From: Dactylonectria macrodidyma | Taxonomy: Eukaryota > Ascomycota > Sordariomycetes > Hypocreales > Nectriaceae | Length of the DNA stretch: 64,000 bases | Assembly: GCA_020744425.1 (NCBI GenBank) | Contig: JAGMUV010000007.1 | Location: 310,001-374,000 of the forward strand | Reading direction: 5' to 3' | Shown: positions 32,204-42,633 of the stretch, piece after piece | Numbering within the stretch: position 1 is the first letter of the stretch | Layout of the letters: every line of letters starts with the position of its first letter | Position numbers and translations under genes: made by a program | Notes under the pieces: model-generated | The model's input: the letters and a program-made list of their open reading frames with translations, nothing else | Database searches by the model: none | What the model was told of the DNA's origin: nothing

Positions 32204-34369
32204 TCAGGTTGGAGACTTTAGCAGCCTCCCGCTCGAACTCGAACTTCCCTGGTCATTACTTTCTTGCTCGCTCTCCTTTCCCTTGTCCTCCTTTTCTTGC
32301 TCCTTCTTTCTCTTTTCTTCGATATGCTTGATGGCATCCTCCGTCAGCTCTTGTCTATTGATGAGCTCCATCACCTCCTTCTTTCTCGTCTTTCGATCGC
32401 CTCTGCTGATTACCAATCCAGCGGTGACGTTGCAGGTGATGCTCACGCACAGAATCACAGTCGTGATGGCAAAAGGGCGCGTGTGATAGTCGATTCCCCA
32501 AGTGCAAGCGCCTAGCGATATTTGCAGCAGAGAGTGGCAGTCGAGGAGGATGACGATGGTAATAAGATAGGCCAAGGGGAAAGAGTGATGCGTAAATGTT
32601 TCGTGTGGTTTGTAGAAACTGTGAGACTTGGCGAATTTCTTCTGGTGATGTTGTAGACTCTTGAGCTGTTTATAGGTCAAGGCGGGAAGATCGTGCTCAG
32701 ACTCATTGCTTTTTGCGCTCTCGATGTCGGGCATCTGGTTGGGAATGGTACCACCTGATTCGTCAAGTACTGGGATACGAGGCCCCGAGGCACGTAGAAT
32801 CTCTCGAGCTTGGGAGGAGGTAATGCGGCCGCCGTTAGCGTCGAGGCTTTCACGCACTTCATCTGGGATGGTGCGCTTTTGAAGTCTTGCTCTCGGCATC
32901 TTGCCCTTCTCTGCGTTGGTAATCATGCGGGTATAGCGGGCGATAAAGAACATGTGGTAGGTGTCGACTGCCCTGAAAGGTGCGAGACCATCACCCATAA
33001 TGGCGAATAGGGCAACGAGGACACTGTCGATGATGTGGATGGCGTAGAATTGTTTCTCTCCGACATAGATCCAGCCAATGAGGAATAGAACCCAGGCTAG
33101 GCCAAACAGGGTAATGAGGGTGGCATAGAGCGTGACGAAGAAGCCCAACGGTCTTCGCACATACTGACCAAATCCCTTCATCCTCCGCTTGAACCTGGCG
33201 CGGCGAGAGTGCAACATGTGTCGGACGTGGTCATCAAGCTCCATTTTCTCGGCCGCACTCCACCCTTCGAGGTTCGTGCCATGCGGGAGTGCGGCGTAAT
33301 GCGACTCCGTAAGACGGGAAGAGATGGTACTGGTTCTCTCAATAGGGGGGCGGTCTGCATCCAAGTCGGCTGGCCCCTGGTCACCTGCACGGCGTTTCTC
33401 TTCTGCGAGGGCTCCCTTTGCCCACTCTTGCTCAGGGCCGTGTTGGGAGAGGACGTAAGTAGGTCGGCGATTGATAAACTTTCCCAGGTCAGGGATGAAG
33501 AGGGAATTCTGGACGTTGGTGAGGGTAGACAATGTCTGGACCTCAGGATCTGGTGGCTGTTAGCAGGGACAACGAATAGGGGATAACATGGACATACCGA
33601 TCATATCGAGCCAATCTACCAACTCCTGACCGTATTCATCACCGGGATCCTGGTTCTGGGGTGGCGCTTCTCCACCATTGGCCTGTCTTCTGTGACCGGG
33701 CCAAAAGAACCTGCTCAATCTTCTCCCTCGAAGTCTGCTTCCGCCAGGAGCTGCATTTTGATACGGGTCCTCGAGGGGACTCATTCCATGTTCGGGCAAG
33801 GACCTTGAAGGTGAGATGGGCGACGTCGTATCGAGACCAAGCTCGGCAGCACTCGGACGGTGGCCTTCTTCCGTCAACCGTGGCAAGGCAATCTGGGGAA
33901 CCTTTCTCGAGTGTCGGGCAAGGCCAGCATCGGGAACGTGAGCGCGCTCCGGCTGAGAGATGCTCCGTGGACGACCCCCCTGAGCGCCATCGAAGTTATT
34001 GAAAGCCGCATTAGAAGCAAGTTGGTCATTGCTGGCGGAGCGAAGCGATGCGTTGGAGGATCGTCGGATACGGATGCTGGAAAGACGACCTTCGTTGAGG
34101 GGCGGGCGATAGCCACCAGTAACACTCGCATTCGAAGACCGGTGCGACGAGGGTCGAGAAACGTAGGATCGGGTCGAGGGAGCTTCGGTCAAGGTGGGAA
34201 AATACTCAACACCTGTATCGGGGACGGCTGCCGGCGTAGGCGGGTTTCCGATGGTCCGCGACGGCGACGCTGGCCTTCTACGCGGGTTTCTCGACGATGA
34301 GGACGACGACGCTGGAAGCTGGAGATGCTGGCCCGAGGGCGGCGGCGGCGGCGGGCGATGAGGATCCAT
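32204..34369 (-). CDS. DUF2985 integral membrane protein
   Basis: Two exons, 34369-33598 and 33549-32204, with a 48-nt intron (GTATGT...CAG) give 705 residues. The first 250 or so residues are Pro/Ser/Arg-rich and look disordered, including a polyproline start and many RxxS sites that could be phosphorylated. The second half holds at least four membrane helices in two pairs: one pair after the basic RFKRRMKGF segment and one pair after the long charged middle loop. The DGLAPFRAVDTYHMFFIARYT block between them is characteristic of fungal DUF2985 proteins. The C-terminus is Lys/Glu-rich, probably coiled coil, and then Ser-rich. No biochemical role is established that I can name, so I assign none. 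ATG choice: first ATG in the frame. Confidence 0.85.
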
Positions 34370-35022
34370 GGTTTGGCCTCGAAACAGGCAAAACGATTGG
34401 AACAGGCACACAAGCCACGGGGGAAGGGAGGGAGGGAGGAGAAAGCCACGGACGGCAAGGATGGAGAACGGGTAAGTAAAATCGGGTTTGAGGCGACCAG
34501 ATTGACTTTTAATGGGAGGTGGTGGTTGGAGACGGAGATGAATAATGATTAGTACGTGCTAGTCAAGTTTGTCAGCCAGTGTGATTCAGCGGCTGTGACA
34601 TCACCGCGCCTTATGACCTCACCAATCCGTGAAAAACCTTGGTGTCAGTAACAGGGTTAGCGTCGCGCATTGCGCATTTTGCGGCGCCCGGCAGTGAGGG
34701 CTTGGCGAGTCGAGGGCCCTTGTAGTGGGCGCACAGGCCTTCTGGTCCACTAATTTGCAGGTACCGTACCCACCTGTAAGACTGCTGTCCCGGATTTGAT
34801 TTATCATTCACGGCTTCATCTTTGAATGCTGGATTCCATCATCCTTAACCCACTGTTTTTCAGGTGCCGACCGCGCTGCAACACGACAGACGCGTAACGT
34901 ACTTTCAATCTAACTCACCTACGTAGCCGTGTGATCGCCGCTAGGTTGGCTTGGAAACAAGTTGACAGCGCCTACCGGAGATTTACAGCGCGCACCATTC
35001 CGTCACTCGGTATCCTATCACC
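34370..35022. other. Divergent promoter region (DUF2985 gene and phosphatase)
   Basis: 653 bp between the divergent starts. I see no clear TATA box; open frames are short and unrecognised. Confidence 0.5.
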
Positions 35023-35623
35023 ATGCCTGTCCGTCTTATCAACCCTCCAATATCAGAAATCGAACATGGGCTATATTTTAGAGACCTAGGAAGCTCCTAC
35101 AACATCACTGTTCTTGCTGAAAATAAAATAGCCGCCATGGTATCGCTTTCAGACACAAAGTCTGCCATCTGGAGCTCCCCTCGGAACAGGGAGCTAGTGC
35201 CGGAGGACCGCCATCTGGTCGTCCCATGCTTAGATACATCAACACATGACCTACTCTGCCGACTGCCTGAGATTTGCGACTTCATCGATGATAAGCGCGG
35301 CAATGCAGCCGGCAATGGCAACAGAAACGTGCTTGTACACTGTACCACCGGCACCTCGCGCTCTGCTACCATCGTCATAGCCTACCTCATGCGAAAGCAC
35401 GATCAGCCTCTCGACCTTTACCTTGGAGGCCGCTGGGAGACGCCATAAGATCAAACCTAACCCAAACTTTATGGAGCAGCAGGTCGTGTGGGCTGATGTC
35501 GACTACCAACCGTGTATTGCCCCCGCTCTGGCGACCCCCGAAGCCGGCCAACGCTGTGTACCTCGCCACACGGCCAGAGTGGTTGAAGTCAAAAGGCATG
35601 ACAGGGCACGAACCAACCTGTAA
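35023..35623 (+). CDS. Dual-specificity protein phosphatase with apparent 1-nt frameshift
   Basis: The frame from the ATG at 35023 (context ATCACCATG) encodes a small dual-specificity phosphatase domain: an early GLYFRDL strand, the general-acid Asp in VPCLDTS, and the active site HCTTGTSRS (HCx5R, complete). It ends at a TAA at 35446-35448 after LDLYLGGRWETP. The conserved C-terminal helix of the family (xPNPxFMEQ...W) continues in the next frame from about 35425 to the TAA at 35621-35623. No GT donor lies between 35401 and 35440, so an intron does not explain the shift; one extra base in the GGAGG near 35425 does. With it removed the frame would be 199 codons plus stop. Either the gene is truncated (141 residues, catalytic residues kept but last helix lost), a recent pseudogene, or a sequencing error. 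It would dephosphorylate Tyr and Ser/Thr. Confidence 0.75.
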
Positions 35624-36619
35624 GGATCTCTAGCGGCGATCTTTGCGGCGGCGATGCGAGGTTGCGTTAGCCCTGACGCGTTAGGGCGACATGAGTCCAA
35701 CTCGCCCCGACATTTGCTACCAATTTCCTTCTTTAAATCTCATCTATTCGTGGTTGGAAAAGGTACTTACTGTTTGCACATAAGAAGGCACACTTGATTT
35801 TAGATACTTCTCCCAGACCTCATGGTTCTCTCTGATACGCCCCAGGCCACCTACGTCACGGTCTGAGACGGACTTGGAGCTAGGAGTGAGATTTTCTCTG
35901 CTGGGATTCATCGATTCGCTGGGGCCCGCTCAGTTTCGCTCGATTCGCGCACCTCGTCGCGCTATTTCTTAGACACTAGTCGCTTGATTCGCCGAGACTG
36001 ACCCAGTTTGAGTCTGACTTGGACTCTGGGCTGGCCCGTCCCGGGTTTGCCGGGATCCCGATGGCTCCGAAATGCAACCATCTCATTAATGATAAACCCG
36101 CCAAACTCCGAACTCGTGCCCCGCGGGCTCCTCTTCGCTGCCGTGTAGCGTCTAGTCGATGGGGATCCCGTGGATTCCCCCATGCCGAATGTCCGTCCAG
36201 AATCACACCTCGAGATGATTTCTTCGTATGTTTTGCAAATTCCGAGGCCGAAGCCCCAGGAAACCCTTTCGGTATTTCACAGGGTGAGTTCCTGCCTGAG
36301 GCCACCGTTACTCACGACAACCACAACAGCCTGTAACCGAATCAGTGCAGCCTGGGAATAAGTACGAACCACCATCCAATCAATGCCGTGATAGCAGGCA
36401 GCCACCATCATAGCCATCGCTCAGCTAAAGCCACGACGCCGCGGCTACGGCGTCTGATCAGACAAGCGCCGCTCGTAACATGGCAAAAATTACCAAGTCA
36501 CCGCCTGACTGGGGCAGGGCTTTGGCATTGATGCCATCCCCACCCTTGACTCCATCGCATCGCCGATCATTCCCGTGAAGCCGTGTCCAACGTGTCCGGG
36601 CCTTGTCTCGTCTATCACC
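35624..36619. other. Intergenic, no gene seen
   Basis: About 1 kb between the phosphatase and the ATPase gene. Overlapping open frames at 35962-36361 on both strands are about 60-110 codons and have no known motif. Confidence 0.5.
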
Positions 36620-39456
36620 ATGGTGTTTTACTACTTCGGCCCAGACCAGTCGTCATGGGCTTTGGGCAACGATGAATTCGCCCTAGCGTGAGGTCCCACC
36701 AGACGAACGCAACAGAGCGCGAGCATTAGGCTGACATTCGTTAACCAGCAATAACCTACCCAAGTCCATCCAGGCTGTCTGGGATCGGTTGGCCGAGCCG
36801 TTTGAAGACAAGCAAATGGCTGGTACTTTGATCCAGTGGATATCCACGTCTCGTAACGGAAGTTATGCCATCATGACCAAAAACGGCGACTGTTTGTTCT
36901 CCACCTGAAGCCTTGTCTTCTTGGGACTGTTAGTTAACTCAACTCGCCCAGTGCTCTCCGACTGTGATGAACTGCACAAAACCATCGCCGAACAGCTCCA
37001 GAACGTCCCAGGAACGTCTGTCGAGCATATCAGCTTCTCTCCCCTAGGTGGCTGGTTCATCAAGTACACCGACGGCACCGCCCAATTGTCGGGCCGCTTT
37101 CCAGATACCTTCTATGCCATCGCCGATCGCTACCTCGACCTGACCACCCAGTCCCGCCAGACCTCCCAGATTGACAGTATTTTATTCGGCAACGGGGACT
37201 CTGTAGTTGTCAAGGCTGGCTCTGCCCTACAATGGGATGGCATTTCCCAGGCCCTGACCGACTCGCTCAACAGTCTCACCCCTGAGGGCATAGTCACTCT
37301 CAGCTTTATTTCTGGACCAAACACTGTTCTCTGCCCGTGGTCTGATGAATACTACTTCATCGAAGCCATCCCGCTGCTCTCTGGAGCAACGCAATATGCC
37401 TACGAACTACCCACCACCGAAGTCTCGTCGGAATTGCTAAAATACCTAGCGGCAAACACTAGGCCGCCTGGGCATTTGCTGCCCTCCGTTTCTCGACTCC
37501 GTCCCCAGCTTACAGAGCGTGCTCAAGCTCCTCGCTCAAGTGACGTGTCAAATCCAGGCCCTCTAGCAAGTGATGTTCCAACCTCTCTTCTTCCTCCGTC
37601 GGTTCCAGCCAATATGCGAACCCGGTACGAGCAGCAATTCACCGTGCACAGCACTGGAACTGACCACCTCGATGGTCCCGAAGCTGCCCGCATCCTTCTC
37701 AACACCGGCCTTGACCGCAAAGTTCTCTTTGAGCTCTGGGAACTCGTCGACAAGGACAAGAGCGGGACCCTGGACAAGGAGAAGTTCGTCCAGGCCATGT
37801 GGCAGGCCGACCTTCGACGAACAGGCACAAACATCGCCATCCGGTGGGCGGAAGCACCACTCGCTTGCGATGGCTGCTCGCGCGGACTCATCATTGGCGA
37901 GGACACGTACTTTTGCACCGTCTGTGGAGGCGGTGACTTTGACTTGTGTCTCGCCTGCTACGCTGATGAGGGAAAGAGGTGTCAACATACCTTGAGCAGA
38001 GTCACCATCCAACTGCCCAGCACCGTCACCCCTAGACTGATCCCTGGCAACTACGCGCTATGCGATGGCTGCGGAACAGATCTCGAGGATGGGGCCGTTG
38101 TATATTCCTGCTCAATTTGCAACGGAGGCGATTACGACATTTGCGAGGCCTGCTGGGAAGTTCGCCGATCATGTAACCACCTGATGTCTCTGTACAAGCT
38201 GCAGGCAGCTCCTACGGAAACAACATCGTCAACTGCTCCAGATACGCGCCAACTGCTTTCGCCATTCACACGGAATGTGCTTAAAAACACGCCAGCCCCA
38301 AGACAAGAACCGACTGGGCAGCCTCCTTCGGAAATAGACCAGCTCAGCACACAGTTGATGAACTCTTCCCTCGAAGACCCTCTCTCCAGCTCCATCGTTT
38401 CCGAAAAGCCTAATGTCAAATGGGAGGACGTTGTCGGTCTTGAGGCTGCCAAGGCGGAACTACAAGAGGCCATTCTCCCCACGCGGTTCCCTCAAATGTT
38501 CCGCGGGAACCGGCAGGCGAAGCGTGCTGTGCTTCTATATGGCCCGCCAGGTACCGGTAAAAGCTACCTCGCAAAGGCCGCCGCAACTGAGGCGGACCTT
38601 GGTCTCCTTAGCGTACGCTGTAGCAATGTCGAGTCTACTGGCGAAGGCGAGGGGTGAGTTGACCTATGTGATGATACATGAATACCATGTACTGACTTGT
38701 TCGCAGCTTGATGAAGCAGCTCTTCACGCTTGCTAGGGAGAAAAAGCCGTCTATCATCTTCATCGATGAACTCGACGTTCTTAGTGGAAAGCTAGATGGT
38801 GAGGACGCAAATTCAGAACACACAGGGCGCATGACGACAGAGTTTCTCGTGCAGATGGAAGCCAACACCAACGACGGCGTCTTCGTGCTCGCCGCCACCA
38901 ACCGCCCGTGGTCCCTCCATCCCGCAGTGCAGAGACGTTTCCAGAAGCGCCTCCACCGGTGCGTCCACGTTCCACTGCCAGACGAAGAAGCCCGCAGCGA
39001 GTTGTTCAAGGTCCACTTAGGCGACACAGCTTCCTCCTGGGGCAACGCAGATGATGCTTGCCGCGATCTCGCCCAGAAGACGGCTGGCTTCTCGGGCCGC
39101 GACATCTCAGACTTGGTCCAGGACGCTCTGAGGACACCCGTCAAAAAGGTCCACGCGGCTACATATTTTCGAAAGGCAAGCAAGCACACCCGTCTCCCAG
39201 CAGAAAGCAAAACACTAACCGAACCTCGCAGTTCCGTGATCAACAAGGCGAGTGGTACACGCCCTGCAACAACCCATTCGACATCGACGCGCTGCCGATG
39301 AAGTGGGACGAGGTGCCCGCGCGGCAGTTGAAGGAGCCGGCGCTGACGCTGGCGGGTCTTCACGACGCCGTGTCCAAGACTAAACCTTCGGTTGGGGAAG
39401 AAGAGGTACGCAAGTGCAACGAGTGGACGCGACGGTATGCCATGGAGGGCGCTTGA
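36620..39456 (+). CDS. EF-hand/EH-like, double ZZ zinc finger, Vps4-type AAA ATPase
   Basis: Five exons: 36620-36687, 36749-36891, 36952-38653, 38707-39175 and 39232-39456, in one frame, giving 868 residues. The N-terminal 320 or so residues are unfamiliar, with some [13 protein letters not shown] strands. An EF-hand of EH-domain type follows (loop from Asp337; the usual Glu at loop position 12 is Lys348, so calcium binding may be lost). Two ZZ-type zinc fingers come next, from Cys376 and Cys441, each with CDGC and CxxC pairs. A Ser/Pro linker leads to a C-terminal AAA module of the Vps4/katanin clade: Walker A GPPGTGKS (601-608), Walker B IIFIDELD (about 653-660), ATNRP and the RRFQKR arginine finger. 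Intron 4 has a GC donor (AAG|GCAAGC); intron 2 (GTTTGT) is the least certain join. It should be an oligomeric remodelling ATPase, with ZZ fingers for substrate recognition; the target is unknown. Confidence 0.87.
39176..39231 (+). other. GC-AG intron in the ZZ-AAA gene
   Basis: 56-nt intron with donor AAG|GCAAGC, branch-like CACTAAC and acceptor CGCAG. No GT donor keeps the frame and the family sequence on both sides, so the GC-AG reading is preferred. Confidence 0.8.
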
Positions 39457-40618
39457 AGTACATGGCAGCTGAGGTGGTTCTTGGTGTTTGTCAACATGGT
39501 TATAGCATGTCAATTGTGTATCAATACAGTTGGACACATAGCGTCAATGTCACTTCGTGCATTTCCATCTCTTCAGCTTCATCCTCAACTGCTTCACACC
39601 CATCTCTAGCAGCGCGCTTAATCCACCCATCCACATCTACACCTCATCAACCCCCCATCAAGCAACGTAACGTTGCCCTAGAAAATCCAGCCCGTACGAT
39701 CAGTGGACCGAGTCTTCTCTTCCTCCACGCCCAGACCGATCCACCCTGGAGAACCCTTTCGTCTCCACCCGCCTTCGGCCGACGGCACTGCGATGGAGCG
39801 CTGCGGTGGAGATGACACGCGCGTCGATGCATGCACGTTTGGACGAAGACATGAATCGAGGCTTTTCTCTTCACAATTGCGGGATAGGACAAGACTTCGA
39901 CGGACGAACAGCTTCGAATTTGAGTCGTACCTCTCCCCTTCCATGAACACGACCCATCCAAGTCCCCCCAAACCAAACCAAGAACACCCAATCTCTCACC
40001 AAAGAAAAAAACTTCAAATGTGCCCTACACATGCAGCCATGGTGAGATCTGAGACCGCACAACGCACCGCACGATCCAAGCTCAAGCTCCCCCTCTCGCG
40101 CTCTCCGGTCTACCCCACTCTTCACGTTTCCCAAAACCCAGGGCCCGCTCCTCTTCTCCATATGCCCACGCGACATGATGCCAGATACAGTGTGCATTTG
40201 ATGGCATCTCCCATGGAACGGACCGATGGGCAGTCTGAACTTAAGACGATATTGTACGTTGCCCCACATTTGGCTGTTCTGCAGACTTGCGATGAAGAGA
40301 GGGCTGAATGTTTGTACAAGGAACCCGCGCTTAAAAGCTTTTTCTGTGCGTGTGCCCATTGGCCAGCGACTTAACGTCATTAACCCACGATGTGCATGTC
40401 TGAGAGAACTCATAGCTTCAACTTCACAATCCATGTTGAGTGAGAAATGCAGGATATCAACTATCGATGATAGAGATCAAGTAGTTCATACTAACTGAAA
40501 ATGAACAAAAGTATCTTTTTTAGCCTGACAATACTACGAATACATTAAACTGCGAGGCAAAAACACTCTCTGAGCCATGGGTATATCTTCCACCGTACAC
40601 CATTCTCGACGACACCCC
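39457..40618. other. Intergenic between convergent genes
   Basis: 1.16 kb. Both strands carry open frames over about 39703-40434 (223 codons plus, 187 codons minus) but neither has an ATG near its 5' end in good context nor a known motif. I do not call a gene. Confidence 0.5.
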
Positions 40619-42633
40619 TTACGAGGTAGTTCCAGTGAAGCTCGAAAGTTGATCCGTAACGACGAGACCGGCAACACTGGCCGAGGTGAGAGTGGCCAAG
40701 ATGCCAGACGCAAGGGCGGACACGGCAAGGCGGGAGACGTCACCACCACGCGAGGGGGCGAGCTGTCCGAGAATACCAATCTGAATACCCAGAGAGCCAA
40801 TGTTTCCGAAGCCGCACAGGGCGTAGGTGGCGATAAGTCTGGAGCGGGGTGAGAGGTCGGCGTACTCGGGATCTTTGGTGAGGGCGTAGAAGGCATTATA
40901 CTCGTTCTACATCCAGTGTTAGTTCATGTTACATGGCATTTGGGGGTTGGGAGAGCACTGACGGTGATGATCTTCTCGGCAATGAGCTTGGAAACCTTGA
41001 GCAGGTCGCCGTTGCGGGGAACTCCGAGCAGGAAAGTGACGGGGTAGAGAATGTAGCCCAGAATGGTCTGCAGGGTCAGGATAGGGTCGTTGATGTTGAG
41101 GTATCGTCCCCACCAGGTGAGGAGGCCGTTGACGAGACCGACAAAGGCGATGATGCACAGCAGCGAGGCGACGATGGTTCCAGCAATCTTGATTCCGAGC
41201 CAGGCACCGTTAGCGAAGGCGTGGAGGGCGTTCTCGGCCTTGTGCTCGTCGTCGTCGGGGATGACGACACGGCCAGCGGTGAGGGTCTCCTCGGTCTCGG
41301 GGTATCGCAGCTTGGAGATGGCGAGGGAGGCGGGGATGGACATGATGCAAGACGAGACAAGGGCTTCGCGGTTCAGACCAAGGCCAATGTAACCGACGAG
41401 CACGGAACCGGAGATGGTGGCGAAACCGCAAGTCATAATCTGGTGAATCTCGGCCTTGGTCATGTGAGGGACGAAGGGTCGGACCAGCATGGCAGATTCG
41501 CCCTGACCGATGAAGGGCGTGGCAGCAGCGACGACGGCCTCGGCACCAGAGACTCCGAGAGCCCAGAAGACGAAGTTGGCGAACTTGATGATGAACCACT
41601 GGAGGAAGCCCATGTAGTACAGGACCTGGACGATGGAAATGAAGAAGATGATGGCGGGAATGACACCGAAGAAGAACATGGGCAGCGCAGCCGTGTCAGG
41701 GCTTGTCAAAAAGGTAACACCATCCTTAGCAAAGCCCAGAAGATCGGCAGCGCGATCGGCAATGAATCTGAAGATATCGTAACCGACACCGGTGCGCAGG
41801 ACGAAGAGGCCAATGACGTACTGAGCGAGCATGCCGCCAATGACGGTGCGCCAGTTGATCTTGGAGCGGTCCTTGCTGGTGGCCCAGAGGAAGGCGATGA
41901 AGACAACCATGCCAAACAGACTGACTGCGCGGTTCTCGCGGTTGTTGTCGGCGCTCTCCTCAGAGACAAAGGATCCGATGAGGATGGCGGCAACGGCGAT
42001 CAAGGCACCTCCGGGGGTTCGCAGCTTGGGAGGGGTCTTGTCATAGACGACGACGGCGGTGTGATGCCAGACCCAGCGAATGGGGCTCGAGACGTAGCGG
42101 CTCGAGACGTGGAAGAAGAAGAGGCGCAGGGTAATGGCGAGCCAGAGCAGGAAGGGCACGACCCAGTTCTTGTCGTCGCGGTGGAGGACGAGCGAGGCGA
42201 TCCACCAGCCGGTGAAGAGCAGGAAGATGAAGAGATGGATCAAGGGACGGCGGTGACGATACAAGGGACCAAGCCTGTGGCGAGTCTGCGAGCCATTGTC
42301 GTCGGTGGTGGACACGATGCCGGGCTCCATCTTCTCGTGGTCGCTGTAGTCGGGAGGCGTCGTGTGAGTGCCGTCGGCAGTCTTGGGCTTCTCATCGGCG
42401 TGGGCTGCCGACTGGACGCCGTGGTCGTGGCCATGGTCATGGAGGTGGCTCTGAACAGGCACAGCGGTAGGGTCGACGGTGGTGCCGGTGGTGTAGACGG
42501 CATCATCGTGACCTTCGGCATCGACGCGCGGCGAGTGGTGGTGATGCTGGTGATGATGCTGGTTCTTGGGATCGAGGGCGGGATCCGAGTTCCGGCGCAG
42601 GCCCTCGGGGGTGGTGGGGGTGGTATCAACCAT
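40619..42633 (-). CDS. Concentrative nucleoside transporter (CNT/NupC family)
   Basis: Two exons, 42633-40963 and 40906-40619, with a 56-nt intron (GTCAGT...TAG) give 652 residues. It imports nucleosides with a cation gradient. The N-terminal 150 or so residues are cytosolic and unusually His-rich, with two clusters (NQHHHQHHHHS and HLHDHGHDHG) that could bind metals or act as a disordered tail. About 11-13 membrane helices follow. CNT landmarks are the TPFIGQGESAMLVRP hairpin, MTKAEIHQIMTCGFATISG, and in exon 2 RSRLIATYALCGFGNIGS, the second hairpin region with its conserved asparagine. Length and order fit fungal CNT proteins. The antisense strand is also open for 580 codons, which reflects codon bias, not a second gene. 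Confidence 0.93.

Noticed and set aside
36892..36933. 42-nt version of intron 2 in the ZZ-AAA gene
   Set aside because: In phase, but shorter than the other introns and with no branch site; the 60-nt version ending at 36951 has GTTAAC 15 nt before its acceptor.
39703..40434. Opposing open frames of 223 (plus) and 187 (minus) codons
   Set aside because: They overlap each other, the plus one begins with GTG, composition is low-complexity and no family is recognised.
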